The notes beneath the pieces were generated by a model, which was not told where the DNA came from, searched no databases, and worked only from the letters and a program-made list of their open reading frames with translations. The translations under genes and the position numbers were made by a program. 64,000 nucleotides of DNA, taken from the NCBI GenBank assembly GCA_023213395.1, contig CM041465.1, positions 142,421,741 through 142,485,740 on the forward strand. The letters are read 5' to 3'. Shown here piece after piece: positions 34,431-46,900 of this stretch (position 1 is the stretch's first letter; every line of letters starts with the position of its first letter). The stretch is from Cycas panzhihuaensis. Lineage: Eukaryota; Cycadophyta.

Positions 34431-34897
34431 TGTATCGATAAGGATAAAGAAGCTACAAGATAGTCCTAGGCTTCGTGATAACTCAATTACTACACATTGC
34501 AAGTTCTCGACATTCACATTAAAGGGGGATGTTAGCGTGGCAATTAATTATTAAGCCACTTAGTTAATGTTAATATGATTTAATTAAGTGAAAGGGTGCA
34601 AAGTCAAAAAGGTGTGACTTATTTAGAGGGTCACAACCCTAATTGTATGACACCTCTTAGAGAGTATAAATGCCTTGAGGCCTTGTATATTCATAATCTA
34701 AGTATTCATTGTATAATATCAAGCTATCCATCAAGGATACTCTTTGTGGTGGGTTTTTTCTCAAAAGGGTTTCCCACGTAAATACCTGTGTACTATGTAT
34801 CTGTTTTCTGTATTTTCCATTTGTTGCTTGTTGTGTATAGTTAAAGATCCTATGTATGGCAACATCAATGTATGATTTCATATTCCTAAACACAAGC

Positions 34898-35690
34898 AAG
34901 CATTATATTTTCAGTTAAATGTACGCTTTACACAATTTGATAATCTTTTCACTCTTCTTAAAAGAAATGCATCATGTACGCTATTTTTTGCCTGTTTATA
35001 TACTCCCCAAGGTTGAGATACCTTGGTTGGTAGAATGCCATGCCATAAAGGAGGTGTGGGTTTTAAGTTGGGACTGGACTAAACTGGAATATTGGTAAGG
35101 TTTGGTTAGCCATACCATCATGTCTTAGTCAGGGATCATCCTGATAACTAACTAGAAAAACTAAAACTTTAATGCAAGATTAAAATACAATATCCATCAT
35201 AGCCATGGGTATGCACGTACCACTCTTTAGAGGAGGTATATAGCTATTCATTACTGAACTGGGTGAGGATTGGGAGTACCTGGACTCCGTTATGACTTGG
35301 ATTTCATCACCAAGCATAATTGCAAGTATCACAGGTGAAAGCCAACTTAATTATACTAGAAGCCTAGGCATCCCTTCAACAAGCTCAACTACATATTAGA
35401 TACACGTTATAGGTTATTAGGTTAATTATGCATCCTACATTTAAGTTTCAAGTTGTGTACACCGAATGATGTCAGCTTCTACATTGGCCTACAATCTTGT
35501 ATATTGATCACTTACTTATTTGTAAAAAGTGATCCATAATGTAATCATAATCATAGTTCTTCTCATATTCCTGCTGCATCAGGTTAATATTTGTCACAAG
35601 TGTTAGTGGTTAATTTTCATCATAGTGCTTCTCATATTCCTACTGAGTTAGATTAATATTTGTCATAAGTGTTGGTGACTTCTCTATGTT
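34898..35690. other. Unassigned between Copia-1 and Copia-X
   Basis: AT-rich, no gene found. It may be the decayed upstream part of Copia-X or of the family-L element. Confidence 0.35.
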
Positions 35691-35693
35691 AGG

Positions 35694-36339
35694 TTAATAT
35701 TAAGACCACATTTCTCAATGGGGACCTTAAAGAAGAAATTTACATGGCGCAACCAGAAGGATACGAGATTGTCAATCATGAGCATAAGGTTTGCAGGCTA
35801 AAAATGTCCTTGTATGGCCTAAAGCAAGCCCCTCGTGCTTCATTTACCAAGTTGTCTAAAAGAATGAGGCAACTTGGATATGAGGTTTATGACTATCAAG
35901 ATATTGATGCAACATTATTCATTAAGCGCCAAAGTGATAAAGTAACTTACCCCTTAATCATTATGGATGATATACTAATAATGGGGAATAGTCAACATGT
36001 AATTGACTAGTTAAAGAAGGACCTTGCTAAAACTTTTGAATTATCTGACCTTGGGTTAAGGAAATATTACTTGGGAATTGAAATAACTCAAAAGAATGGA
36101 AAAATCTTTCTCTCCTAAGAAAAATATATCAACGATCTTCTGACAAAGTTTCAGTTGGAAGGTGCTTGACCAGTAAATACACCTATGGAGCATAATATTA
36201 AACTCTCAGTTGATGGTGACACTAGAGAGGCTGACGTAATACTCTATAGGCAACTTGTAGGTAGTCTCATCTATACTACTAACACAAGGCCAGATATTGC
36301 ACATTCTGTTGGCATTCTTGAAAGATTCATGACAAATCC
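35694..36339 (+). pseudogene. Copia-X reverse transcriptase, first part
   Basis: The frame reads VNIKTTFLNGDLKEEIYMAQ, then PEGYEIVNHEHKVCRLKMSL and YGLKQAPRA, the central copia RT. The catalytic box is degenerate (IIMDDILIMG for YVDDILI). After a stop come LSDLGLRKYYLGIEI and TRPDIAHSVGILERFMTNP, where TRG-1 breaks the gene. The reading resumes at 38344. Everything upstream of RT is missing. Confidence 0.85.
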
Positions 36340-38338
36340 TGTAATGAACCTATTCTTGTTACCATTCAACATAGAGAAATAGAAATAGAAAATGATAGAC
36401 AAATGATAAAGAAAAATTAAAGTTCCAAAGAACATTCAATTAACATAAGATTATAAAATACATCATGATCTGACTTATACATTACATACATATATGGGCT
36501 ATTAAGGCTACCCATCTCTTAGACTTATGCATGTGGGATAAACACAATAACCTCATATGGTGGAGGATCATAACATGCCCTCACCCCTAAAATGATTCGC
36601 CCTCGAAGCATCTTGATTTAATGATGCATGTGACCATCTCCTGTTATTAATATCCAATCGCTAGCTCCTGCGAAGGTTGTTAGACATGTTGCGTATAGAA
36701 TGGGGATCTATCCATCCCAAGTTGATTTTGACACACCCTGAACATCCTCTAATATACTCTAGATATCTATAATGTTGAAACCTTAAACTCGAATAATATA
36801 CTTGCCTGGTGTTTGTAGTTGATAAGTGCCTTACTTGATACATTTTGTTGCATTGGGCCCTTGATAATGTGGATGCCGATATTGTTCCACTTTAGTTTGT
36901 CTTTCAACTATTTATGATGTCTTTTCTCCCTTGTCCTTAGGTGCTGGTGGTGGTGTGGGGTGGCAAACAACTTCTGTTACTTGCTCTTAACATTTCTTTT
37001 CTTTCTCATTATCTTTCTTTTATTCTTGACTTTATGAAGTGGGGAGAATTCCTTGTCCCATGCTATGATTATACTTCTCAAGTATTTACCGCGCTTCTTG
37101 TTTGTCTTTCTCAAGATTTTACATTTTTTTCTACCAAGAAGCATGGTATTTAATATAAATATCTAATTTTAGAAATAAAAATTAATTAAATGTATTATGT
37201 GTGTTATATCGCTCTTGAAACCAAAGGTAAGCTTCTCCTTGCAGATACAATGATGCTACTTTAGTCATCTCTTTATTGTTCATGTAGTCATCATCAAGTG
37301 ATTTTAAATATGCCTCTATATCATCAACCCAATCACTTACAGAAAGAGTCCCATCTGCATTAAAGATGTGCGGTATAGGCCTTGTTGTATCCATGATAAT
37401 ATGGATATAGAAGAGATTAGGAGTGTCTATAGCCTGTTATCCCCTAATTTTGTTACAAAAATATATATTGGGCCTCGAGAGGAATGGCTTTGTGGCTAAG
37501 AAAAGTATAATATAAAATCCTTAAATTCTTAAAAACTTATTTCTAAAAAAAAAATAGCTCAAAAATACATGAAATATGGATGAAAATGATGGCCTCTAAA
37601 ACATAATTCCAATGGTTTAGACGAAAGTCAATTCTGACATCTCAATCAAAAGTTATACCCCTTTTAAAAATTTCACAATTAGGGTTTCTAGAGACTATAA
37701 TAGTACCTTCTGATAAACTACTAATAACTTTTCACTTCAAATTCTAATCAACCTCAAACTACTTCCATTAGAAAGTAAATTTGAAAATGCACAGAATAAA
37801 AAAAAATTTGAGGTCATTTGGATACCTGTAGCCAAAGTTATGGCTCTTTGAAGTTGAGGTTGCAGATCTATCCCAAAAATACGGCGACAGGAAAAACGCA
37901 AGCTGAAATTAATTTTGCTGTAATTTTTACACTTTCACCCCAAAATCTGTAGTGCGACTACTCAAATTTTATAGAATGAGCTATTTTGTCTCAATTTCGC
38001 TATTCCTTTTCAGAAATTTCAATATTATGGCACCTCCCAAATCACTACTTTAATACTTAACAAAAATACCTCTCTCAACCTGGGCACTCTGATACCACTT
38101 GTAATGAACCTATTCCTGTTACCATTCAACATAGAGAAATAGAAATAGAAAATGATAGACAAATGATAAAGAAAGAGATAAAGTTCTAAAGAACATTCAA
38201 TTAACATAAGATTACAAAATACATCATGATCTGACTTATACATTACATACATATATATGGGTTATTAAGGCTACCAATCTCTTAGACTTATACATGTGGG
38301 ATAAATACAATAACCTCATATAGTGGAGGATCATAACA
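36340..38338 (-). mobile_element. TRG-1: 2.0-kb gag-only LTR element
   Basis: A 1999-bp minus-strand element. The LTRs are 36340-36575 (236 bp) and 38100-38338 (239 bp), both TGTAATGAACC to GGATCATAACA, differing at about ten positions. The target duplication AATCC is perfect (36335-36339, 38339-38343). A Met primer site lies at 38086-38097, two bases from the right LTR, and a purine-rich tract (minus TTTTAGGGGTGAGGGCA) precedes the left LTR. The 1.5-kb interior has only a short gag-like frame. This matches the size and content class of non-autonomous 'TR-GAG' elements. Confidence 0.9.
37182..37394 (-). CDS. Short gag-like ORF of TRG-1
   Basis: 70 codons, MDTTRPIPHIFNADGTLSVS, then DWVDDIEAYLKSLDDDY and KVASLYLQGEAYLWFQE. 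This is the N-terminal half of a Ty3-type Retrotrans_gag domain (compare 'W-x-x-x-x-E-x-Y...K-V-x-x-A-x-x-x-L-x-G-E-A-x-x-W-x-Q'). It ends at a stop with no zinc knuckle. It is the only retroelement-like frame in TRG-1 and has no internal stop. It may be a truncated gag, or the first exon or block of a longer one. Confidence 0.6.
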   Translation of the reverse strand: MDTTRPIPHIFNADGTLSVSDWVDDIEAYLKSLDDDYMNNKEMTKVASLYLQGEAYLWFQERYNTHNTFN

Positions 38339-38343
38339 AATCC

Positions 38344-38655
38344 TAAGCAGAATCATTAGCAAGCTGCAATACGAGTGTTGAGGTACCTAAAGACGACCAA
38401 CAAATATGGTTTGTTGTATGAACCCAATGCAGAATTTAAACTTTATACATACATAGACTCAAACTTTGATGGAGATAAAGACACAGGAAGATCTACATCT
38501 GGGTACATAGCATTTCTTGGAACAGCACCAATATCATAGAGATCCAGATGGCAGGAGATAGGTACAGACTCAATCGTCGAAGCTGAGTATATTCCTACTT
38601 CTGAGACAAGTAAGGAGGTGATATAGCTTAGAAAATTATTAAATATATTAAATTC
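38344..38655 (+). pseudogene. Copia-X RNase H, second part
   Basis: Directly continues Copia-X after TRG-1. AIRVLRYLKTTNKYGLLY is the copia RT-RNase H linker, then YIDSNFDGDKDTGRSTSGYI, FLGTAPIS and IVEAEYIPTSETSKEVI (the RNase H core, whose Glu lies in EAEY). It stops at LRKLLNILN, where the left LTR of Copia-2 begins. The last third of RNase H and the 3' LTR are not seen on the other side of Copia-2. Confidence 0.85.
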
Positions 38656-39245
38656 TATTGAGAAGATAAGGTCCCAATAACATGAAACTGCCACCAAGAT
38701 CTAAACTATTTTTGCAACTAGTTACAAGAATCGAAACTAAAATTTAATATGCAAGTTTTTAAACTAGAGATAATATAATAAAATCAATAAGAAAGCTAAG
38801 CATCATATATACACCTAATATAATATGGTAAAACCCTAACAATGTGCTAGGGAAACATCCACACAGGAAAGGTATTGATCTTTATTATCAAGAATGGAGA
38901 ATATATACACAATCTGTAGCAGAGTGCTCATAGCAACAACTAGCCACCCAACTCCTCATAGTACATACATTATATTGAACATCATCAATATAATGAAAAA
39001 AATACCCTAAATTGGGTAACATGAGAGAGTCATATATGGCACAAATCTTGACTGTAGAATCTAGGGTATTTTAAGTGAATGACCCTGATTCTCTTTACAA
39101 TTTAATATACTTTCCAGTGCTAGCTTTTTGGGTTGGGGGCTATTGCCCCCCTTGGAACCCCCCTTGGAAGGTTTGAGGGGGAAATCGCACTGCCAATCTA
39201 TCAAAATTTTAGCCTCTAAACCATTTACTGTCACATTATCTAACA
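38656..39245 (-). repeat. Copia-2 3' LTR
   Basis: It matches 43290-43740 over most of its length (shared CCACCAAGATCTAAACTATT, GGTAAAACCCTA). It contains the GC hairpin GGGGGC-tatt-GCCCCC at 39135-39150. Confidence 0.85.
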
Positions 39246-39249
39246 ATCT

Positions 39250-40440
39250 CCACCTTGACAACAATTTACCTGGTATCTTTCCTAGGCCATTCATCACCTT
39301 TTCTACAAGCCAAGAGAAGTTAAACACCATTTGAACTTCTCTAATAGTACTAGTTTTATGAACATATCAACACAATTCTATTTTATGTTAACCTTCTCAA
39401 GTGCCATTCCACCTCCTTCCATAACCTATTTAATAAAATAGAACTTAAGAGTAATATGCTTTGTCTTACTATGATAAGATGGATTCTTGGCTAGGTAAAT
39501 GACACTTTGATTGTCAGAAAATACCTTTACCTTTTCCTATTTCCTTCTAAGCTCAACCAATAGACCCTATAACCAGATTGCTTCTTTACAAGCATGTGCT
39601 GTAGTAATATATTCAACTTCTGTAGTCAATAATACAATTGTGCTCTATAATTTTAATATCTAACTAATTGGACCATTTGAAAGAGTGAATATATAACCTG
39701 AAGTAGACCTTCTCTTATCCAAATCTCCTGCAAAGTCTAAATCAACATATCCATAAACCTGATTACTTGTACCTCCAAAGGTGATGCAATAGTCACTTGT
39801 ATCTTTCAAATATTGAAGCACCCATTTCACTGCTACCTAATGTTCCTTTCTTAGATTTGCCATAAACCTGCTAATTACACTGACTGCATGTGAAATATTA
39901 GGTCTTGTACATACCATGGCATACATCAAACTTCCTACTGCACTGGCATAAGGCATACGAGACATATAATCCTTTTCTTCTTCATTACTAGGACCCATAC
40001 TCAAAGAAAGCTTTAAATGGAAAGCCAATGGAATACTCATTAGTTTCACATTTTCCATACCGAACCTGGTTAGCACCTTCTCTACATATTTCTGTTGTGA
40101 TAAACATAGCTTACCATTTTTCTTGTCTCTATATATCTCTATACCTAAGATTTGTTTTGTAGCTCCTAGATCCTTTATATCAAAAGTCTTAGTTAATTAA
40201 GCCTTTAACTTATTGATTTCTTCCATTCTCTTACTTGCAACCAATATGTCATCAACATACAATACCAAGATAATGAATAAGCCATTATCCATAAATTTAA
40301 AGTAAACACAATGATCATACTCACTTCTTTTAAAATTTTGGCTCTCCATGAAGGCATCAAACTTCTTGTACCATTAACTGGGTGATTGCTTCAGGCCATA
40401 CAATGATTTCTTGAGCCTACAAATAAGTCTTTTCTTACCA
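39250..40440 (-). pseudogene. Copia-2 RT C-terminal half and RNase H, broken
   Basis: After a stop at the end of the 40443-40772 block the minus strand reads CRLKKSLYGLKQSPS, then SEYDHCVYFKFMDNGLFIIL and the intact catalytic box LYVDDILVAS (about 40240-40270). Then come KDLGATKQILGIEIYRDK, VEKVLTRFGMEN and PYASAVGSLMYAMVCTRPNI (39837-40076). RNase H follows: WVLQYLKDTSDYCI, YVDLDFAGDLDKRRSTSGYI, and a degraded tail to ILS near 39480. Few stops, so less decayed than Copia-X. Confidence 0.85.
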
Positions 40441-40442
40441 TC

Positions 40443-40800
40443 CTACACAAACCCTTCTGGTTGATCCATATAGATCTCCTCATCTAAATCTCCATGTGGA
40501 AAAACCATTTTTACATCTAATTGCTCCAACTCCAAATCAAGAGAAGCTACCAATGTTAACAGTTCTTGAATTGAAACAAGTTTGACAATTGGTGAAAAGA
40601 TCTCATGAAAGTTAATACCTACTTTTTGTGCAAAACCTTTAGCCACTAGTCTTACCCTATATTTATCAACCTTTCCATCAACATCTATTTTCTTTTTGAA
40701 AACCCACCTGTAACCAATAGTCTTATTGCCATGTGGAAGTTGTACTAGGTCCCATGAATTATTTTTCTTCAAAGCATCTATTTCTTCCTACATAGCCCTC
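40443..40800 (-). pseudogene. Copia-2 RT N-terminal block
   Basis: An open minus frame of 109 codons: NNSWDLVQLPHGNKTIGYRW, then VDKYRVRLVAKGFAQKVGIN, EIFSPIVKL and LEQLDVKMVFPHGDLDEEIY. Classic copia RVT_2 start. It is joined to the next block through a stop at 40443. Confidence 0.85.
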
Positions 40801-41093
40801 TTCTACTTCTCACCATGGATATAATCTACTACTTCCTGATAACATGTAGACTCATCATTATTAGAAACCAAAGTAATAGAAATAGAAGGGTTGTACTTGT
40901 TAGGTGGATGACTAACTCGTGTAGATATCCTAACTGTTGGTAGAGGAGTATCCACATACTCTTGTAAATCTGTTGTAGATTCATCTTCAAAAAGACCTTC
41001 CTGCTCTTCTAATTCTAAAGATGGCTAGGTTTCAAACTTAACTTGTTGATGTTTAACTTTCTGCTCCTATTTCACTTCAACTTTGATACTATC

Positions 41094-41950
41094 TTATTTT
41101 AGAAGGGGAGATTCATCAAATACAATATCTCTGTTAATGGTGATTTTATGGGAAGTACGATCCCACAACTTGTATCCTTTTACACCATCTTTATTACCAT
41201 AACCAACAAATATACATCTCTTAGATTTTGGGTCTAACTTTGAATGTTTACTTTTATCAGTCAAGGCATAAGTATAACAACCAAAAACTTTCAAATTTGA
41301 ATAGTTACATGGATGTCCAGTCCATATCCCTTTAGGAATCTTGCAATCTATTGCAAGTGATGGTGACCTATTTACCAAATAGCAAACTATTTGAATAGCT
41401 TTTGCCCATAAGCCCTGCTCCACTCCTATATTACTTAGCATGCATCTTGCTCTTTCCAAGAGTGTCCTATTCATGCACTTAACTATGCCATTTTGCCACA
41501 TAGTATAGCTAGTGGTCTTATGTCTTTTGATCCCATCTTCTCTACAATAGTTCTTAAACTCTAAGGAGTTGAACTCACCTCCATTGTCAGTTCTTAAACA
41601 TTTGATTGACTTGCTAGTGCTCTTCTCAACTAGAGCCTTAAACTACTTACATACACTGAAAACTTTAGATTTCCTTTTCAAAAAATAGACCCATACCTTT
41701 CTGGAGTAATCATCTATAAATGTGACAAAGTACAATGATCCTCCATAAGATATTATAGGGGTCGATCCCCACATATTTAAATATATGTAATCCATAACAC
41801 CTTTACTAGTGTGATTCCCTACTTTAAACCTGACTCTACATTGCTTTTTAAAAATACAATGTTTGCAAAAAGCCAAATATGAAAGTTGTAAGTTAGGAAG
41901 TAACTTACAGTTTATCAACACCTTAAGTTCTCTCTCACTCATGTGTCAAA
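41094..41950 (-). pseudogene. Copia-2 integrase, broken
   Basis: Two open blocks. 41942-41643 covers the preintegrase end (FCKHCIFKKQCRVRF) and the core start (YIYLNMWGSTPIISYGGSLY, FVTFIDDYSRKVWVYFLKRK); the usual D-L/V-W-G motif reads YLNMWG, so the first catalytic Asp is Asn. 41501-41094 covers NGIVKCMNRTLLERARCML (the Glu of the catalytic triad reads K in this repeat), then LKVFGCYTYALTDK and KSKRCIFVGYGNKDGVKGYK. It is catalytically dead by these substitutions if my alignment is right. Confidence 0.8.
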
Positions 41951-41999
41951 GTCTTTGATGCCATAACTGAGCTAGATCTTCTGCAGTCTTTGATACTGT

Positions 42000-43215
42000 A
42001 GTTACCTAGATGACATCTGTACTTCCTAATAGAATGTAAAGATTTCCTTTCTTTAAGGCTTTCATAACAACCAAGGTGCCCTTTGATACCCTTAAGACTC
42101 CTTCATAACTTATATGCTTATAACCACTCGAATCTAGTTCACCCAAAGAAATTAGATTCCTTTTCAGATCAAGTACATATCTAACCTTAATTAATATTCT
42201 CATTATACCATCGAACATCCTAATTCTGATGATACCAATGCCTACTATCTTATAAGAAACTTCATTTCCCATAAGCACATCACCACCATCAAGAGGTTGG
42301 TACGATGAGAACCAACTCTTATGTGGACACATGGTGTGAAGCACCTAAATCTAATAACCAATCATGGTGATAATGGGAAACATTACAAGTAACCAAGACA
42401 TCATCATCCATACCTTGATTTGACTCCACCTGATTAGCCTCCTTGGTAGGATCTTCCTTTTTCTAGAACTTCTTCCTTTTGTAGCAATCCTTCCTAAGGT
42501 GACCGGTCTTATTACAATGCCAACATTTGAGCTTATTTTCTTTGCCTTTTGACTTTGATCTCAATGTATCCCTGGAGCTTTGTCCTCTCTTAATTATTCT
42601 ACCCCTTGCTTTCATAGATTCTGGTATGGAGGTTTCAAGACTAAACTTCCTTTGCACTTCTTCCATCAACAAAGCACTCGCAATAGAATCATATTCTAAT
42701 TCATCTATAGTGTTAAAACTAATTAAGGTAATAATATTATCCTAGGATTCTGGTAATGAACATAACAAGGTAACATCCTTGTCCTCATCCTCAATTTTGA
42801 TATTAATACTAGCTAATTGATAAATAATGTATTGAAAATATTTAAATGGTCAGCTATTTTTATACCTTCCTTCATTTGTAATGAGTATAGTTGCCTCTTC
42901 AAGTAGATTCAATTCATCATTGATTTGGTCATATACAGACCTTCCAACTGGGTCCATAATCTTGCTACTATATGCTCCCCTGTGATGTTAAATAGAATTT
43001 CATCTACCAAGCACAATCATATTGTGCTAAGAGCCTTTTTGTCTAGATCATCCTATTCGTCATCATCCATCCCTATGGGTTTCTTCAATTTGCCTGCAAG
43101 AGCTCTGTACAAACCTTATTGTATAAGAACATCATACACTTTCAACTTCTACAACTCAAAGTTGTTCTTGTCATTGAATTTATCTACCTCAAACTTTACA
43201 CTTGCCAGTTTTGCC
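42000..43215 (-). pseudogene. Copia-2 gag and protease, broken
   Basis: Gag starts near 43215 (KFNDKNNFELWKLKVYDVLI), with a UBN2-like middle (LWTQLEGLYMTKSMMN, LYSLQMKEGIKIADHLN), and an intact zinc knuckle CWHCNKTGHLRKDC at about 42475-42520 followed by a basic tail. The protease follows with WLLDLGASHHVS (catalytic Asp present) near 42330-42365, then GIIRIRMFDGIMRILIKVRY and LDLKRNLISLGELDSSGY. Stops interrupt gag about five times. Confidence 0.85.
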
Positions 43216-43289
43216 ATTTAGTGTAGAAAAAGTTGAAACCAAAACCTTCACAAACTCACTGCAAAAATAAAAGTGACTCTGATACCACT

Positions 43290-43840
43290 TGTTGAGAAGA
43301 CAAGGTCCCAATAACTTGAAACCGCCACCAAGATCTAAACTATTTTTACAACTAGTTACAAGAATCAAAACTAACATTTAACATGCAAATAAGAAAGCCA
43401 AGCATCATATATACACCCAATATAACATGGTAAAACCCTAGCAGTATGCTAGGAAAATATCCACATAGGAAAAGTATCGATCTTTATTATCAAGAATAGA
43501 GAAATATACACAATCTATTATAGAGTGCTCATAGAAACAATAACCAGGCACCTAACTCCTCACAGTACATACATTACATCGAACACCATTAACATAATGA
43601 AAAAAATGCCCTAAATTGGGCTATATGAGAGAGTCATACAAGGCACAAATCTCAACCGTAGAATCTAGGGTATTTTGAGTGAACGACACTGATTCTCTTT
43701 AAAATTTAATATACTTTCTAGTGCTAACTTTTGGATCATGGCCTATCGCCCCTAAACCCCCTCTTTCTGGGGGGCGTTCCACTCTCCCCACACCGTCCTG
43801 GCTAAGGGGGGCTCTTGCACCCCTTGGAACCCCTTGAGTG
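43290..43840 (-). repeat. Copia-2 5' LTR
   Basis: Begins TGTTGAGAAG two bases from the primer site. It contains a GC hairpin CCCCC-tctttct-GGGGG at 43757-43774 and a GC-rich block to about 43836 that the left copy lacks. Confidence 0.8.
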
Positions 43841-45929
43841 AGTGAGATTATGAGGCTTTGAATAGGTGATACCCATTACAAGTATGTAATTGAGACTACC
43901 ATAGTTTAGACTCTTTAGCAGGTGAGACCTTTAGAGCCATAGTTTACTCTTATTGTAGAGTAAGGGATCTATTATAATAGGTGGATATGACTATTATAAT
44001 TTAGATTCTTTAGTAGATGGATTTTTAGAGTCATAATTTATACTCATTACAAATAGGAAACACCCCCAAGTGTAAGTCTTAAGGGAAAGGTACATTATTT
44101 TGATTCAAATACAAAGTAGGAAACGTCCCTAACTTATCATGACTAGGCTATAATTTATGGTTATCAATTAAATAGGAAGCAAGTGAGTCATCTTTAATAT
44201 TTTGGGTCCTTGAGATGTGTTGAATAGTGATAGATATAAATTATAGTAGTAAAGAGATGATAGTACTGAGCAAGTCATGCATGTAGCTCGAACGAGTTTG
44301 ATAAATATGAGTGAGTTAGTACACTACAATTTAGGAATTTGAAACTAGATTGATGGGTCTATCATGGAAATTAAGAACATCAGTAAGATCTCAAATGACA
44401 ACTAAATATTTTGCTATATTATTAGTTGCTTATGATATAAGGAAGTTGACATTAATAAGGATGGTTCCCCTGTGGTCATGGATGATCCATGTTGCAAAAG
44501 AAACTCCTAAGTTTCCTTAGCTCCCACCATTAGTATAGATGTTTAAAGCCATAATGGGAAAGAGTAAAAAACTCAAAGACATACTGATAAATAGGGGGAA
44601 GGTGTAGGAATTAATTGTGAAGGATGTCACCTAATTTAAATGACACAACCTAAAGGTGTGAAAGACATAAGCCCCATAGTTTAGTTTCATCATTGTGACT
44701 ACCTTTTCTAAAGCTAATATATAACCTCCTAAATGTCACACATATTTTGATCAAAATTGAGGTTACAATAGGCCTAGGTAATTGGATTAAAAGCACTTAA
44801 ATGATGTACATAATTGGATTTGATTATATATTACATGTGGGGATGAAGTTGACACACAAGTTGGCCATGATGCCAAGAGGGTGCTAATTTCTATATACAA
44901 GAATTTTTTTACGTCTTTTTTTTTAATTCTCTCTTTTTGTTGATGGGGAGGGTGCTAGTCCACATGGTAGTTCAAATGAAGGTGGTGAACTTGACATCAT
45001 TGAACTAACTTTTTAGATGATGCATCTCATTTGCCCTCATGCTTACTAAAGGACAAGTGACTACAATCATCACACAATCTTCGTCAAGGTATAGTGGATA
45101 GTTATAATTAGCTAAACTATGGAGTATTAAAATCCAAGAAAGTATAGGTGATAAATAAATTAAGATCATGCTCTTATGAGATGAACTATGAGTATTTATA
45201 GGATGTTCAATCAAAGTATCTTTGAGGGTCAAAGGAGAAGGCCTTGAACAACTAACTACTAAGGAGTAGGAGGGCTACTACCAAAGGGGAATGCTTTAAA
45301 ACTAGGTAGCTAGTGCACCAAAGGAGAGAAGAATACATTATGGTCTCTTGTATAATAAGAGTTCCACTTACAAAGAGATAACCTATAAGTAGTAAAGGGT
45401 AGATAAGGAGACTATTGAATTCTTAACTAGTTGGCTAATTAAGCACTAAAAGACATTTTAATTATTGAAAATATAAAAGGAATTATCCACTAGCTAAAGG
45501 AAATAAGAAAAAGTAATAGTATTATGGATATATCTAACTTATTTTGAAGTAAAAGGAGTTTCTTGGGTATATTGGAATACCAAATGGAGACATTGACTAG
45601 CCGTGTTGATAATTGAAGACCATCATGTTGAGCCAAGTAGGAAGTAGGTAAAAGATTGGAAGGCTTAACCAAAGCAGGAAAAAGGGAAAGAAATAAGCAT
45701 ATTTTTGTTATTTTAATATTACATATATATATATATATATATTGAGATAAAGATCTATATATATTTAGTTTATACTTGCTTTCGAAGTGGTGCTCCCTAA
45801 ATATTAGTCTTAGGGGAAATATGAGTGTTTGACCTACCATAGTTTAGGATTAGTAGTAAGGAGGTTTTTTTTAAATTATAGTTTAGGCTTATTATAAAAT
45901 GTGGCCTAAGGTGCCTAGGTATAATACAT
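43841..45929. other. Unassigned, downstream of Gypsy-C integrase
   Basis: AT-rich, no gene recognised. It should include the 3' end of Gypsy-C. A TA run lies at 45723-45742. Local repeats of 'TAATTTAGATTCTTTAG' type occur at 43900-44040. Confidence 0.35.
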
Positions 45930-46900
45930 TCTCAAAAATTAAGAGTTGATTAGCTTTTAGAATTCAAGTCCATCAAGATTAGAGAGATGATAAGCCTTAT
46001 TGTTTAAGTCTTTGATAACCAAATAAGGGCTTGCCTACTTGGAGTTAGTTTTTTGTTGTTGTTCTTATAAATATTTAAGCTTGAGTACTTTGTCCCCTAC
46101 ATAAAACTTCCTTAGTCTTAAATAATAATCATGAGTTGCTTAGGCTCAATTCTTTAAGGCTAAGTTCTTTTCATAGGCTTCAAAGCAGGTCTTATCTATC
46201 TTTTCAAGTTCTAATAACCTTGCCTATCATAGTTATTCATCATTGATGAAGTGTTTAAGTAAGACCCTAAATGAAGAAATCTCTATTTCCAAAGGGATCA
46301 TAAATTCAATCCCATAGACTAGTGAGAGCAGGGTCATTCCAAGCACAATTCTAATAGAAGTGAAATAAGCTCATAAGGTAGGGAAAAGTTAAGTGTGTTA
46401 ATATTGTTAGGAGTCAACAACTATTTTAACCAAGATCTTTATCAAGGTTTTGTTAAAAGCTTCAATTTGATCATTTACTTATGAGTGATAGGGGTATGAT
46501 ATTTTATGTGTGGTATGAAACTTATCACAAAAGCTTATCAACATGAGAGTTATAAAATAAAGTCTTATTATCTATAATGACAACATCAAGGGCACCAAAT
46601 CATGTTGGAAGATGAAAGCAATAATCACCTTCATAGTTATGATAGTCAAGGGAATTGCTTCACTTCATTTTGTGAAGTATTCAATTGCAATTAAGATAAA
46701 CTTGTGGCCTATAAAGTTTGGAGGATAAATTTATCCAATAAGGTCAAGGCCCTATTGAGAAAATGGCCATGGGATGAGGATTGACCTATGTGAGGTCATC
46801 AGTTGATGAATTAGGGATGAGTGTCCTTAGCATTTATTGTGATTTTATATATTCAAATGTACATCTTTAAATTAAGTAGGCCAATAATACCCCATTCAAA
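45930..46900 (-). pseudogene. Gypsy-C integrase, broken
   Basis: The minus strand reads GLDLIG (catalytic Asp), then YPPNFIGHKFILIAIEYFTK, SEAIPLTIITMKVIIAF and, after the middle of the core, SYPYHS and VNDQIEAFNKTLIKILVKIV (catalytic Glu). Then comes the C-terminal region LEKIDKTCFEAYEKNLALKN and DYYLRLRKFYVGDKVLKLKY. This is the plant gypsy integrase order. At least eight stops, most at expected Q or W codons. Confidence 0.8.

Larger units (their letters stand above)
29016..34892 (+). mobile_element. Copia-1: full-length Ty1/copia element, decayed
   Basis: A 5877-bp plus-strand element with 363-bp LTRs at both ends (29016-29378 and 34530-34892, TGTTAGCGTGGC to CCTA[TA/AA]CA). The Met primer site has one or two changes (TGGTATTAGAG at 29379), and a polypurine tract AAAGGGGGA lies at 34521-34529. 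Flanks CAAGT and CAAGC are a 4-of-5 target duplication. The gene order gag, protease, integrase, RT, RNase H is that of Ty1/copia. The LTRs differ at roughly 8 % of positions by eye, and every gene has stops, so it is old. Confidence 0.95.
38656..43840 (-). mobile_element. Copia-2: Ty1/copia element, minus strand
   Basis: The left LTR is 38656-39245 (about 590 bp, TATTGAGAAG to TTATCTAACA) and the right LTR 43290-about 43840 (TGTTGAGAAG...). A Met primer site lies at 43276-43287 (TGGTATCAGAGT on the minus strand). The purine tract on the minus strand reads AAGGTGGAGA at about 39246-39256. Gene order on the minus strand is gag, protease, integrase, RT, RNase H. The right LTR loses similarity to the left after about 43840, so the outer end is altered and no target duplication can be shown. 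Confidence 0.9.
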
